Counted from the stretch's first letter, positions 15,271 to 24,587 are shown. The stretch: DNA of 42,924 nucleotides from Treponema sp. (GCA_017381365.1 JAFOCI010000074.1:1-42924); one strand, 5' to 3'. A program made the numbers and translations. The notes: generated from the letters alone by a model not told the origin.

Positions 15271-15684
15271 ATGGCATTCAGATCAGATGATATTTCAATC
15301 AATACTCTCGTAGGGAACGGGTCGTTCATCAAAGGTGATCTTAAGGTAAACGGCTTTATTCGTGTTGACGGTGATATTGACGGAGATTTAAATACTGACG
15401 GTGCTGTAATCATAAGCGAAAAAGCTCGTATTCATGGCAATCTTGTTGCAAAATCAGCGATTATTGGCGGAATTATACTAGGAGATGTAACTGCAAGAGA
15501 AGGAGTAAAACTTCTTTCTTCTTCTGCTGTAATCGGTAACATCATTACCCGCAAAGTTCAGATGGAAGACAAGGTAATATTTCACGGGCATTGTATTTCA
15601 ATAGAAGACGAAACAAGATTTGACGAAGAAACAAAGCGATTTCTTGAGGCAAAGGCTATTAGGGATAAGGCTGCGCTTTCATGA
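15271..15684 (+). CDS. Bactofilin (polymer-forming cytoskeletal protein)
   Basis: The 137-aa product is a small right-handed beta-helix protein: repeated short strands with G-D/V-x-G steps (FIKGDLKVNGFIRVDGDIDG, KARIHGNLVAKSAIIGG, GDVTAREGV) flanked by short disordered ends. Bactofilins polymerise without nucleotides into membrane-associated filaments that localise cell-wall enzymes. It is directly downstream of the M23 peptidase and its TGA overlaps the ATG of the YaaR gene (ATGA), so the cluster is one transcription unit. Confidence 0.93.
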   Translation: MAFRSDDISINTLVGNGSFIKGDLKVNGFIRVDGDIDGDLNTDGAVIISEKARIHGNLVAKSAIIGGIILGDVTAREGVKLLSSSAVIGNIITRKVQMEDKVIFHGHCISIEDETRFDEETKRFLEAKAIRDKAALS

Positions 15685-16235
15685 GTTCAATGGATGTTTT
15701 AAATTCATCTTTATATTTCTCGTCAGTTGCAAATGCTTCAAGAGAAGCGCAAAAAAATCAGGACAAGCAAAAAGTAGACAAAACAAAAAAGACTGCATTT
15801 TCTTCGATGATGCAAAAGTCTCAGGAAATTCAAGAGCTTGCCAGCGAAGGGTTTCCTGTTGAGATAGCAGGAATGTCTGTTGAGGAAGCTGTTGTCTTTT
15901 TAAAAGATGCAGTTGATTCTTCTGCAGATAAACTGAATGATTTTGTAAGTGCAGAGAATTTTGCAGAATTCAGAAAATCTGTAAGCAGTTTCTTAAAGTA
16001 TGTAGAAAAAAATAATTACGAAATTTCCAAAAAAAAGCGCTTTGGAAAAAGTTATAAAAAAGGCGTGTATTTTGAAGAAGTTCGTCCTAAAGATCCCTAT
16101 TATCAAATTCATGTGATTAACACGGAACTTGACAAGCTTGCCACCATGGTCCTGCAAAATCATTCAGATAAACTTGCTCTAATGAGCAAAGTGGATGAAA
16201 TAAAAGGTCTTGTGGTGGATTTTCTGGCAGTTTAG
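15681..16235 (+). CDS. YaaR family protein (DUF327)
   Basis: The 184-aa protein has a variable, disordered, lysine-rich N-terminus and a helical C-terminal domain ending YYQIHVINTELDKLATMVL and KVDEIKGLVVDFLAV, the conserved end of the YaaR family. In Bacillus yaaR lies next to holB and ricT; here ricT follows directly, which supports the call although holB is not in between. The molecular function is not established. Translation is coupled to bactofilin by a 4-bp overlap. Confidence 0.85.
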   Translation: MSSMDVLNSSLYFSSVANASREAQKNQDKQKVDKTKKTAFSSMMQKSQEIQELASEGFPVEIAGMSVEEAVVFLKDAVDSSADKLNDFVSAENFAEFRKSVSSFLKYVEKNNYEISKKKRFGKSYKKGVYFEEVRPKDPYYQIHVINTELDKLATMVLQNHSDKLALMSKVDEIKGLVVDFLAV

Positions 16236-16254
16236 GGTATAATTTGAGGTAGTT

Positions 16255-17172
16255 ATGAGTGATATTTTTGAAAACGATATAGATAAAGAAAATGTAAACC
16301 TTTCGTCATTGGAAGATGGGGAATCTGGAGAAAGTCTTGAACAGTTTGAATTTGAAGGGCCTCTTTATTGTCTTAAACTTGCTTATTCCTGTGAAAGCGT
16401 TTATGCAAAAAATGAAAAAAATATAGACGTTCGTGTTGGTGAGTACGCAATTATTCCTACCCGCTATGGAAAAGACATGGCAAAAGTTCTGGGAATTTCC
16501 AAAAAGCCAATGGGCGTAAAACCTTCGGATGTTGTAGTAATTGAACGTAAGGCATCTAAAGAGGATCTGGCAAAAGCTGCAGAATATGAAAAAAAAGAAA
16601 AAGAAGCATACGGTATTTTCAAGGAAAAAGTTCAGCTTCATAAATTAGACATGAAACTTATTACTGTCCATTTTCTTATTGACGAGCAGAAAGCTTTGTT
16701 TTTCTTTAGTTCAGAAAATCGCGTAGATTTCCGTGAACTTGTAAAAGATCTTGTAAGTATTTTTAAAATGCGCATTGAACTTCGTCAGATTGGTGTTAGA
16801 GATGAATCTCGTATTGTTGGCGGACTGGGCGTTTGCGGAAGACCTTTCTGTTGTCACGGAGTCAGCGATAAATTGCGTCCGGTTTCTATTAGAATGGCAA
16901 AAGATCAAAACCTTTCTCTTAATTCACTTAAAATCAGCGGACAATGCGGACGTCTTCTTTGCTGTCTTTCTTATGAATTTGACTGGTATAACGAAGCTCG
17001 CAAAAAATTACCTAATGAAGGAATTCACATTCATTATGATGGAACGAACTTCAAAATAATGGAAGTGAATCCATTGACTTCAATGGTAAAGATGCTTGGT
17101 GAAGACGGACGTATGCTGGAAGTTAATGCAAAACGTTTTTGCCGCGACAACAACAAGTGGCGCATTGATTAG
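16255..17172 (+). CDS. ricT: RicT/YaaT (PSP1 domain) regulatory iron-sulfur protein
   Basis: The 305-aa product contains the PSP1 domain with its cysteine cluster: CGRPFCCHG about residue 195 and GQCGRLLCCLSYE about 225, the ligand-rich region of RicT. In Bacillus RicT with RicA/RicF forms an Fe-S complex that modulates RNase Y processing and phosphorelay/biofilm genes; the same role in spirochaetes is inferred. Acidic, low-complexity residues lie at the N-terminus (about 1-35). The ATG at 16255 has GAGG at 5 nt. It is the last gene of the operon; the next gene is convergent with 14 bp between stops and no obvious terminator. Confidence 0.9.
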   Translation: MSDIFENDIDKENVNLSSLEDGESGESLEQFEFEGPLYCLKLAYSCESVYAKNEKNIDVRVGEYAIIPTRYGKDMAKVLGISKKPMGVKPSDVVVIERKASKEDLAKAAEYEKKEKEAYGIFKEKVQLHKLDMKLITVHFLIDEQKALFFFSSENRVDFRELVKDLVSIFKMRIELRQIGVRDESRIVGGLGVCGRPFCCHGVSDKLRPVSIRMAKDQNLSLNSLKISGQCGRLLCCLSYEFDWYNEARKKLPNEGIHIHYDGTNFKIMEVNPLTSMVKMLGEDGRMLEVNAKRFCRDNNKWRID

Positions 17173-17186
17173 AACCAGATTTTGAA

Positions 17187-17909
17187 TTATTCAAGTATGC
17201 AAATTATTTCTTCAGAATTATCAGAAAGCGGAGTCTTTTTGTAATCTCCGTAGAAATCAATCTTTGTAAAGCCGGCTTTATTTGCCAGTTCAATTAATAA
17301 TTGTTTTGTTACTGGCAATATTTCCATATTTTCAAAAACAGGAATTTTTTTTGAGTAAGTTTCTATTGTTTGTGTAATAATTGCTTTTGTATCAGATTTA
17401 AATTCAATATTTGTTACTGATGCTACTCTTTCTGATTTTTTTATGGATGGTTTGTTGCCTTTTTTTAAGTATTCATAATTATAAGTACGGATAATCATTT
17501 TTCCATTTTTAGAAAGGAGTTCTTTGCAGTTTTTTAAAACTTTTTCTGCGCTTTCTTCATCACGGACAGATACAAGTCTGTTGTTCAGGCACATTATAAC
17601 GTTGTAGTAAGATTTTCCGAGATATTTATTCATTTCTAAAGCAGACATTTTAAAAAATCTGATGGATAAAAGCTGAAATCTTCTTTTTAATGATGAACAT
17701 GTTAATAAAGGTTGCGACATTTCGATTCCCGTAACGTCTTTTCCTCTTTTTGCAAGGCGGTAGGATAATTGTCCTGAACCTGAACCAATCTGTAGTATCT
17801 TATTAGGGGTAGAAAAACCTTTGCAGATATCTTCAATGAAAGCTAACTGTTCATCTGTAGTTGGGTAAAGTTCATCGTAGTATTCAACTAAGTTGTGTAA
17901 AAAATCCAT
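17187..17909 (-). CDS. Class I SAM-dependent methyltransferase
   Basis: The 240-aa protein has a Rossmann-type methyltransferase fold: motif I ILQIGSGSGQLSYRLAKRG (about 38-56), the acidic residue after strand 2 (VTGIEMS), and the strand-4 segment YNVIMCLNNRL in place of the usual acidic D/N-PPY, so a small-molecule or protein substrate is more likely than DNA. The C-terminal beta-rich part may bind substrate. A TACAAT box ends 7 nt before the ATG with no Shine-Dalgarno, so a leaderless mRNA is likely. The substrate is unknown. Confidence 0.8.
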   Translation of the reverse strand: MDFLHNLVEYYDELYPTTDEQLAFIEDICKGFSTPNKILQIGSGSGQLSYRLAKRGKDVTGIEMSQPLLTCSSLKRRFQLLSIRFFKMSALEMNKYLGKSYYNVIMCLNNRLVSVRDEESAEKVLKNCKELLSKNGKMIIRTYNYEYLKKGNKPSIKKSERVASVTNIEFKSDTKAIITQTIETYSKKIPVFENMEILPVTKQLLIELANKAGFTKIDFYGDYKKTPLSDNSEEIICILE

Positions 17910-17980
17910 AGACTAAATTGTAAATCAGTTTTTTAGAAAAGCAATAAAAATAAATTGAATTTGTAAAAAACTGAAAACTA

Positions 17981-18868
17981 TTAATCGACTGACTGTAAAT
18001 CTGTAATAGAGTCTGAGTTGTCTCTTTTACGTGTTGCAGAAGTAAACAGTTTGTTCAGAAGTTCCGTACAATTTTCTACCATGATTTCATAAACTTTTGG
18101 GATCAAAAGTTGTTTGTTTACAGGATCAAGCCCGCTTTGACCACTTTTAGTCTGGAATGCAAATACAAACAGTATTCCTGTTTCTACAGGGCGAGTCATA
18201 TACAAAACCGCATCAGAACGGAATCTAAGTCCATGAATTGTAAACGCAATGTCAGAAACTTTTTCGTAATCAGCAAGTTCCAGCTGACCTTCTGGCAATA
18301 CAAAAGAAAAGTGTGAAATACTGATATCTGTAAGACGACTCTGAATAACGCCCTGTCCTTCTGCTGTAAACTGGAAAGAACAGCTGTTGGAACAAACTGC
18401 ACGAACGTTCTTTCGGCGGCCCATAGCCTGATTTGCGTAAAGAACCTGTTCAATAAGCTGAAAATTATTTTTTTTCTGATATTCAATCTGAATACAGCCA
18501 CACTGAATTCCAATTGAATACAGATACTGTCGTTCCAGAGCCTGTCGTTCAGAAACAGACTGGCGTTTTGCGTATAAAACTCCAAAAAGGGCATTAGGAT
18601 ATTTGTCCTGCATTCCCTTAATCAGATGATTCCATGTATTACCTTGAATTGGCGCATCAATGTTGAAGAAAAGAATAGAATCTTTAAATACAGAAAGAAT
18701 GATATCAACTTTAACTTCTATAGGAAGGAAAATGTCTGTGTCTATAAAGTAACATTCATAACCAAGTGTAAGGTATTCTTCTAGATAAGATTGCGGAAAC
18801 AAAGTTCTGTCAGGAGCAATGAAAAATGTTTTTCTACCTTTGATTATTTCGTCTACAATGTTGCTCAT
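17981..18868 (-). CDS. PilZ-like domain protein (295 aa)
   Basis: The N-terminal half (1-140) is an alpha/beta region beginning KTFFIAPDRTLFPQSYLEEY, resembling a receiver-like or nucleotide-independent regulatory fold. The C-terminal half looks like PilZ: an RRKNVR arginine motif at about 150 and DISISHF where PilZ proteins have D-x-S-x-x-G. The glycine is replaced by His, so cyclic di-GMP binding may be weakened or altered. GGAGG lies 6 nt before the ATG and TATAAT at 18895-18900 about 26 nt upstream. Diguanylate cyclase 9545-10642 is encoded nearby. A role in motility or surface behaviour is inferred. Confidence 0.65.
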   Translation of the reverse strand: MSNIVDEIIKGRKTFFIAPDRTLFPQSYLEEYLTLGYECYFIDTDIFLPIEVKVDIILSVFKDSILFFNIDAPIQGNTWNHLIKGMQDKYPNALFGVLYAKRQSVSERQALERQYLYSIGIQCGCIQIEYQKKNNFQLIEQVLYANQAMGRRKNVRAVCSNSCSFQFTAEGQGVIQSRLTDISISHFSFVLPEGQLELADYEKVSDIAFTIHGLRFRSDAVLYMTRPVETGILFVFAFQTKSGQSGLDPVNKQLLIPKVYEIMVENCTELLNKLFTSATRKRDNSDSITDLQSVD

Positions 18869-18894
18869 TATTCCTCCAATACATCTGAATACAA

Positions 18895-18900
18895 ATTATA
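18895..18900 (-). promoter_or_regulatory. -10 box of the PilZ-like gene
   Basis: TATAAT on the minus strand lies 26 nt before the start codon; no clear -35 hexamer is seen. A GGAGG ribosome site lies in between. Confidence 0.45.
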
Positions 18901-18944
18901 ACACAGATTTTAAACTAGTGGGAAAGGAATTTCATTTTTTTAAG

Positions 18945-18965
18945 AAAATTCGAATTTCGAATTTT
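18945..18965. promoter_or_regulatory. 21-nt perfect inverted repeat between divergent genes
   Basis: AAAATTCGAA and TTCGAATTTT flank a single T. It lies 45-65 nt upstream of the PilZ-like promoter and about 180 nt upstream of the tex promoter, as an operator would. I cannot name a regulator. The remainder of the 18869-19179 gap is A/T-rich and carries no gene I can support. Confidence 0.35.
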
Positions 18966-19140
18966 AATTGGTAATGTATAAAATTGATTTTTATAATCCC
19001 ATTTGCATTATGAGAACGAAGGATACTCCCATGCTTGCGTAGGGGTTCATTCATTCAACGGATATTAAAATTCTTTGCAAATTATTCATAAACTTGATTT
19101 TTCGAGTGCTGTCTAAATTCTAATTAATTAATGGAAACTC

Positions 19141-19170
19141 TTTACACGTAATTATTTTTTTCGGTAAAAT
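19141..19170 (+). promoter_or_regulatory. Promoter of tex
   Basis: TTTACA (19141-19146) and TAAAAT (19165-19170) with 18-bp spacing. The ATG at 19180 is 9 nt after the -10 box and lacks a Shine-Dalgarno, so the mRNA should be almost leaderless. Confidence 0.5.
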
Positions 19171-19179
19171 CGTTTCACT

Positions 19180-21594
19180 ATGGAATTTACAGAAGAAACA
19201 ATTGAAGCTTTAAAAGTTAATGAAGTTGAAATTATGAAAAAAATTGCTGAAGAATTACAGATACGTCTTCAGCAGGTTAGTGCAGTAATCAGTCTTGTAG
19301 AAGAAGGCTGTACAATCCCTTTTATTTCCCGCTACCGAAAAGAAAAACATGATAATTTGAATGAAGTTCAGGTACGTGATACAGACCACTTGTTCAAAAC
19401 ATATAAAAATCTTGAAGAACGCCGCCTTGAAATTGTAAAAGGAATTTTCAAGCAGGGAAAATTAACAGAATCTTTGTATAACGCTTGTATGAGCGCAACA
19501 ACTCTTACTGAACTTGAAGATTTGTGGGCTCCATTTAAGAAAAAGAAGAAGACTCGCGGTATGGTTGCTGCAGAAAAGGGGCTGGAACCTTTGGCAGATG
19601 CTATGCTTGAAATGAATGATGCCGCAATCGAAAAAGAAGCTGAAAAATATGTTAAAACAGACAATGAAGATGCTGCTCTTAACGTAGAATCTGCCGCAGA
19701 TGCTTTGCAAGGTGCGCAGGATATTCTTGCAGAACGTGTAAGTCAGAATACAGAAAACCGTGCTGCAATTCTTGACCTTTATATGGCAGAAGGCAACATC
19801 AAGACTAAGGGTATTGTTCCAGACGGACAGACAGAAGAACAGGCAATGAAAGTCAGTACATATCAGATGTACTGGGATTATTCAGAACCTTTGAATCAGG
19901 TAAAACCTCATCGCATTCTTGCAATCAACCGTGCAGAACGGGAGGGCGCTCTTGATGTTACAATTGACGTAGATGTTGATTCGGCAGTTGATTTGCTTAC
20001 ACGCAAAGCTGTTGTAAACAACAAATATCATAAAGAAGCCATTGAAGACGGAGTTGTGCGCCTTCTTTCTCCTGCTGTTGTTCGCGAAATCCGCAGCAAC
20101 GAAGCAGATGAAGCTGATAATCACGGTATAGGTATCTTCAGTGAAAACCTTAAAAATCTTTTGATGACACAGCCAATTAAAGGCAGCCGGGTTCTTGGAA
20201 TTGACCCTGGTATTCGTACAGGTACAAAATGTGCCGCACTTGATGAAACAGGAAAATATCTTGGATATTTCAAGATTTTCCAGGTTCAGGATCCAGCAGA
20301 TGCTTACAGACAGCTTAATGATGCTATTGATAAGTATGACATTCAGGTTGTAGCAGTTGGAAACGGAACTGGCAGTCCAGAAGTGCAGGCTGTAGTTTCA
20401 AAAGTAATCAGCGAAAACTATGCAGATGCAGACGTAAAATATACTGTTGTTGATGAATCTGGTGCTTCTGTTTATTCAGCTTCTGAAGTGGCAACAAAAG
20501 AATTCCCTGAGCTTGACCTTACAATTCGTGGTGCAATTTCAATGGGCCGCCGTCTGCAGGATCCTCTCGCAGAACTTGTAAAAATTGACCCTAAGGCTAT
20601 TGGTGTTGGTCTTTACCAGCACGACGTAAATCAGAAAAAGCTTGGTGAAACTTTGGATGAAGTTGTTGGTTCTGTTGTAAACCAGGTTGGCGTAAACTTA
20701 AATACAGCTTCTTACATGCTGTTGAGCTATGTTTCTGGTATTACAATGAACACTGCAAAGAAAATCACAGAATATCGTGATGCTAATGGAAAAATTCTTA
20801 GCCGCGAGGACTTGAAAAAGGTTCCAGGTCTTGGTCCAAAAGCCTTTGAACAGTGTGCCGGATTCCTTAAGATTGCAGAAAGTTCTGACCCTCTTGATAA
20901 CACTTGGGTTCACCCTGAAAACTATGATGTTGCCAGAGAAGTGCTTCCAACTGTTAAAGCTGGCGGAAAAATCAGCAATGACGAAAGAAAGGCTCTTGCA
21001 GAGAAATATAATATTGGCGAAACAACTTTGAATGATATCATTGAAGAATTGCAGAAGCCAAACAGAGACCCTCGTGACGGATATCCAGCTCCAATCATGC
21101 AGAAAGGTGTTGTTCAGTTTGAAGACCTTAAAGAAGGCATGAAGGTAACAGGAAAAATCAAGAATGTAGTAGACTTTGGTGCTTTCGTAGATATCGGTTT
21201 GCACGAAACAGCTTTGATTCACGTTTCTGAATTGAGCGATTCTTTTGTAACGGATCCGATGGAAGTTGTTAAGGTTGGCGATATTTTTGAATTCACAATC
21301 ATTGGCCTTGATAAAGACAGAAAGCGCATTTCTTTGAGCTTGAAAAGTGATGCTGCAAGCCGCATAGGACAGAGTGTTGCAAGCCGCGCTGCAGCCCGCA
21401 GTGCAGGTGATCCAGGAACAGGTTCTGGCGAAACAAAGCGCAAGGTTGTAGTTGTAAAGAAAGGTTCTGCTGGTGGAAATGGGGCTGCCCGTCCTGCTGG
21501 AAATCGTGACCGCAACGGTGGAAATCGCAGCTACAATTCTGGCAGTGATGACGGAATGAGTTACAATCCATTTGCAGCTTTGCTTAAAAAATAG
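19180..21594 (+). CDS. tex: Tex family RNA-binding transcription accessory protein
   Basis: The 804-aa protein has the Tex layout: helical N-terminal region with TIPFISRYRKE (about 44-54), a YqgF/RNase H-like domain from about 335 (VLGIDPGIRTGTKCAALD), helix-hairpin-helix pair about 540-570 (EDLKKVPGLGPKAFEQCAGFL), and an S1 RNA-binding domain about 645-717 (VTGKIKNVVDFGAFVDIGLHE). Tex binds nucleic acid and influences transcription or RNA turnover. A Gly/Arg/Asn-rich tail of about 70 residues follows the S1 domain, longer than in many relatives, possibly extra RNA contact. Start 19180 fits the promoter; ATG 19234 is an alternative. Confidence 0.95.
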   Translation: MEFTEETIEALKVNEVEIMKKIAEELQIRLQQVSAVISLVEEGCTIPFISRYRKEKHDNLNEVQVRDTDHLFKTYKNLEERRLEIVKGIFKQGKLTESLYNACMSATTLTELEDLWAPFKKKKKTRGMVAAEKGLEPLADAMLEMNDAAIEKEAEKYVKTDNEDAALNVESAADALQGAQDILAERVSQNTENRAAILDLYMAEGNIKTKGIVPDGQTEEQAMKVSTYQMYWDYSEPLNQVKPHRILAINRAEREGALDVTIDVDVDSAVDLLTRKAVVNNKYHKEAIEDGVVRLLSPAVVREIRSNEADEADNHGIGIFSENLKNLLMTQPIKGSRVLGIDPGIRTGTKCAALDETGKYLGYFKIFQVQDPADAYRQLNDAIDKYDIQVVAVGNGTGSPEVQAVVSKVISENYADADVKYTVVDESGASVYSASEVATKEFPELDLTIRGAISMGRRLQDPLAELVKIDPKAIGVGLYQHDVNQKKLGETLDEVVGSVVNQVGVNLNTASYMLLSYVSGITMNTAKKITEYRDANGKILSREDLKKVPGLGPKAFEQCAGFLKIAESSDPLDNTWVHPENYDVAREVLPTVKAGGKISNDERKALAEKYNIGETTLNDIIEELQKPNRDPRDGYPAPIMQKGVVQFEDLKEGMKVTGKIKNVVDFGAFVDIGLHETALIHVSELSDSFVTDPMEVVKVGDIFEFTIIGLDKDRKRISLSLKSDAASRIGQSVASRAAARSAGDPGTGSGETKRKVVVVKKGSAGGNGAARPAGNRDRNGGNRSYNSGSDDGMSYNPFAALLKK

Positions 21595-21596
21595 AA

Positions 21597-21716
21597 GGTG
21601 CTGTCCCAAAAGTAATGAGTGTAGCGCTCAGGAACCACTCGTCGAAATGACTGCTACACTAAATGTGGTGGTTTCGATAAACTCAACCACCGTAATGCAA
21701 ACTTATTGGCAGCCTC
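21597..21716. mobile_element. Repeat island behind tex, possibly a MITE
   Basis: Imperfect terminal inverted repeats (GCTGTCCCAAAAGT against GCTGCCAATAAGT on the other strand) enclose two nested palindromes. AGTGTAGC/GCTACACT (21618-21625/21653-21660) surrounds a 25-bp element that recurs inverted at 42715. GGTGGTT/AACCACC (21667-21673/21685-21691) forms a second stem. The GCTGTCCCAAAAG end resembles termini of several IS groups, but no transposase or clear target duplication is seen. Confidence 0.35.
21626..21650 (-). repeat. 25-bp dispersed repeat, copy 1
   Basis: This stretch (core CAGGAACCACTCGTCGA) is identical to the reverse complement of 42715-42739, 21 kb away. The copies are the same throughout all 25 bp. 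Confidence 0.85.
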
Positions 21717-21728
21717 AAATTTCTATAT

Positions 21729-21765
21729 AAAAGCGGATTTCTTATGTCGGAAATCCGCTTTTTTT
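21729..21765. terminator. Strong terminator after tex
   Basis: A perfect 13-bp stem AAAAGCGGATTTC/GAAATCCGCTTTT with an 8-nt loop is followed by T-residues on the plus strand. It lies about 135 bp after the tex stop and 36 bp before the next gene. Confidence 0.85.
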
Positions 21766-21801
21766 GTCGTATTTTATTGAATTAGATGTTAAAATAATGG
21801 C

Positions 21802-24426
21802 ATGAAGAAAATTTTATCGGTTTTTATTTTCATAGGGGTAGTTATGCTGGCTGCCTGTAAGATGGAAATTCCTAAAACGTTTGCAGTTAAACTAAAATCT
21901 CAGTATGGTTTTTCTTTAGGAAGTTATTCTAAAAAACTTTCGGAATATATTTCTCTTGATAGTATAACCGAAGGTATTGCTAGCGATTCTGATATTAAGA
22001 TAAATGTATATGATTATAATCCCGGCGGAATTTCATCTTGTCAGCAGTATCTTTTAAGTATGCCAGTTTCTGAAATTCCAGTTGATATGGGTTCTTATCT
22101 TTCTGAAATGGATTTTGCTGAAAAACTTAGAAAGATAAGTTTTGAAAAAGAATTTAAAGTTCCTGAAATGTCAGTTAGCGACATTCAGGATGCTAAGATA
22201 AATTTGCCTGATATAAATGCAAAAGTAACTGATATGGCAACTTTTTCTTCAATGCCATTAATGGCACCTGGTCTTGGAGTATTAACTGAACAAAGTCTTC
22301 CAATATCGATTAGTGGTGTTGATTATGGATTAATGGAATTTTCAGAAGGTTATATAGATATAACTATCACTCCTCCTGATGATTTACCAGCTGGTTGTTC
22401 AATTACCATTCAGTTTGCTCTGGGTTCAGTTAAGGCTAATCCGATTACAGTTACAAAAGGAAGTTCAAAAACTGCAAAAATTCCTCTGAAAGGTACGCAG
22501 TTAACAAAATCCTTGCCAATGAAAGTGTCTGGTTCGGCTAAAGGCGGAAGTTCAAATGTAGTTTATAATTATAGTTTAAATTTTGGTTTTAGTAGTGATA
22601 TCAAGATAAAAAAAATTACCAGCCTGACAATGGATTTAGGCAGTGATGGAATATTAAAACTTGATCAGACTATAAAGTTTTCAACGGATGAAACTTTTGT
22701 TAGTTGTGTTATTAAAAATGGCGAGTTATTTGCAAAGGCTGAAATTCCGGAAGGCTGGCAGAATGTTGCTGTTTCGCCAGTAATAAATCTTTCCGGGGCG
22801 ATTACTGCGGCTGACGGCGATTTTTCAGAGGGGGGAGTTGAACCTGGAAAATCATATTTGATAAATAAGCATCTGGATTTAGGTGGCAGAACGTATTCTT
22901 CAGGAAATGTTAATGTTGTTTCCAATATTACAATTACATTAAATAATTCTACTCTTGTGTTTACAGATGAGAATTCAATTGATGTTAATATTGACTGTAA
23001 AATTAACAGCATTGAGCAAGTTACTGTAAATCTTGAGGATATTAAGGACAGTCTTAATCTTAACGTAAATGAAGATATGCCTGGTGATGTAAAAAACTAT
23101 ATAGAATATATAAAGCTGGAAAAATCAGGGTTTACAGCAGAATATGTAAATGAATTGCCAGAAGGTAATGATATTAAGCTTGAAACTTATTCGGATTTTT
23201 TTGAAATTGGTTCGGTAAGTGATAAGAGAACAGTTTTATTAAAATCCAAAAAATCGGAAAATGTAGAATTTTTGTCAGATTCTTCTGGGAAAACAATATA
23301 CCCTGCTACCGAAGGAACAATCGATTTTAATGTAAATATTAAAATGCCAGGTGCTACTGTAGAGCATCCTTATTATGCAACTTTTTCAAATATTGAATTA
23401 GGAAAGAGTTACAAATTCAGTATTTTGATTAATCCTGTGTTTAATTGGGAAAAAATTGCAATCAATTTAGATGCTATGGATAAGGTTTCTGATACTATTG
23501 ATACAAAATTTACTATGGGAACTATTTTTAATACGCTTTCCGATGTACTTGGAGATTCAACTGCAGCTAATAAAATGAATTTCGTTGAACTTCCAGTTTA
23601 TATTTATGCTGTTTCTCCAGATTTAACAGAATTGAAGAAAATTAAATTTTCCGGAGTTATAAATGGTAAGGTTGATTCTGAAAAAGTTCCACTTTTGCCA
23701 AATAAAGAAGAAATACTGGCAGGAAAGACAGAAAGTTCAATAAGTGTAATTACGAAAGATGTTGTTCTAAAAAAAGAAAATAATATCGTTGTTACTGATA
23801 TAGATAAAATTCCAGGAGTATTTAAAGCAGATATTGTAGATTTGTTGAATTTACATTCAGAATCTTCTCTTGAGCTGGATTATGAATTAGGAATTTCTAG
23901 TGAAGATGGTAATAACTATATTGAAATTGAAAGTTCTGAAATTGAGAATATTGAAATAAATTCAATTAGGTTAAACGCAATGATAGTTATCAAACTTAAG
24001 ATTGATATTATTGATGACATTGAGCTTAATGTACTTAAGCTTGGAGATATTGATGAGGATAAGGACTTATTTGACAGAACAGAACCTACTGATTTTGAAG
24101 ATTTTGAAAAATACATGGATATTGTTCAGAAACTGACACTTGTTTATTCAGTTAAAAATACTGTACTTGATTATGTTGATCCTCAAAAATCTGCCAGCGT
24201 TGAATTATATTCAGAAAACCCTGCATTGAATAAACAGCTTTCATTTGGTGGTGGTTCTATAGATTTTGGATTGGAAGAAACTAAAAACATTTTGCGTTCA
24301 AGTAAGTTTACTCCAAAAATTACTATAAAGGCACCTAGTGGTGTAATTGAGATGAAACGAGATGCAGAAATTGGAATGAATGCTGCCGCAATTCTTTATG
24401 CAGATGGACAGGTGGTAATTTTTTAG
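21802..24426 (+). CDS. Large exported lipoprotein (874 aa), function unknown
   Basis: The product begins with a lipoprotein signal (VFIFIGVVMLAAC, lipid Cys19). The rest is a long beta-rich, Asp/Glu/Ser/Lys-rich protein without cysteine-rich or enzymatic motifs; segments such as VTKGSSKTAKIPLKGTQL and KSYLINKHLDLGGRTYSSG suggest tandem beta-sandwich or jelly-roll modules. The likely location is the periplasmic or outer surface of the outer membrane. The ATG lies 6 nt after TAAAAT with no Shine-Dalgarno, so the mRNA may be leaderless. It is followed after 161 bp by another exported protein; the two may work together at the surface. It resembles large lipoproteins typical of Treponema, but I cannot name the family. 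Confidence 0.75.
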   Translation: MKKILSVFIFIGVVMLAACKMEIPKTFAVKLKSQYGFSLGSYSKKLSEYISLDSITEGIASDSDIKINVYDYNPGGISSCQQYLLSMPVSEIPVDMGSYLSEMDFAEKLRKISFEKEFKVPEMSVSDIQDAKINLPDINAKVTDMATFSSMPLMAPGLGVLTEQSLPISISGVDYGLMEFSEGYIDITITPPDDLPAGCSITIQFALGSVKANPITVTKGSSKTAKIPLKGTQLTKSLPMKVSGSAKGGSSNVVYNYSLNFGFSSDIKIKKITSLTMDLGSDGILKLDQTIKFSTDETFVSCVIKNGELFAKAEIPEGWQNVAVSPVINLSGAITAADGDFSEGGVEPGKSYLINKHLDLGGRTYSSGNVNVVSNITITLNNSTLVFTDENSIDVNIDCKINSIEQVTVNLEDIKDSLNLNVNEDMPGDVKNYIEYIKLEKSGFTAEYVNELPEGNDIKLETYSDFFEIGSVSDKRTVLLKSKKSENVEFLSDSSGKTIYPATEGTIDFNVNIKMPGATVEHPYYATFSNIELGKSYKFSILINPVFNWEKIAINLDAMDKVSDTIDTKFTMGTIFNTLSDVLGDSTAANKMNFVELPVYIYAVSPDLTELKKIKFSGVINGKVDSEKVPLLPNKEEILAGKTESSISVITKDVVLKKENNIVVTDIDKIPGVFKADIVDLLNLHSESSLELDYELGISSEDGNNYIEIESSEIENIEINSIRLNAMIVIKLKIDIIDDIELNVLKLGDIDEDKDLFDRTEPTDFEDFEKYMDIVQKLTLVYSVKNTVLDYVDPQKSASVELYSENPALNKQLSFGGGSIDFGLEETKNILRSSKFTPKITIKAPSGVIEMKRDAEIGMNAAAILYADGQVVIF

Positions 24427-24587
24427 GAATGCAAGACAAAACTACTGGATCTGCACAGGTTTTGTTGTTTTTGCAGTTTGCGTTGCAAGCTTGTTTATTT
24501 ACACACATTATCATTTCGTTGTAAATGAGTGAAAAATAAGTTAATTCGGAAACAAAAGTTCTTTCTTAGAATTATTAGGAGAACAAA

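Noticed and set aside
19000..19060. Short minus-strand peptide resembling an AtpI/AtpZ start (NPYASMGVSFVL)
   Set aside because: Only about 19 codons, no ribosome site; resemblance is too short to support a relic.
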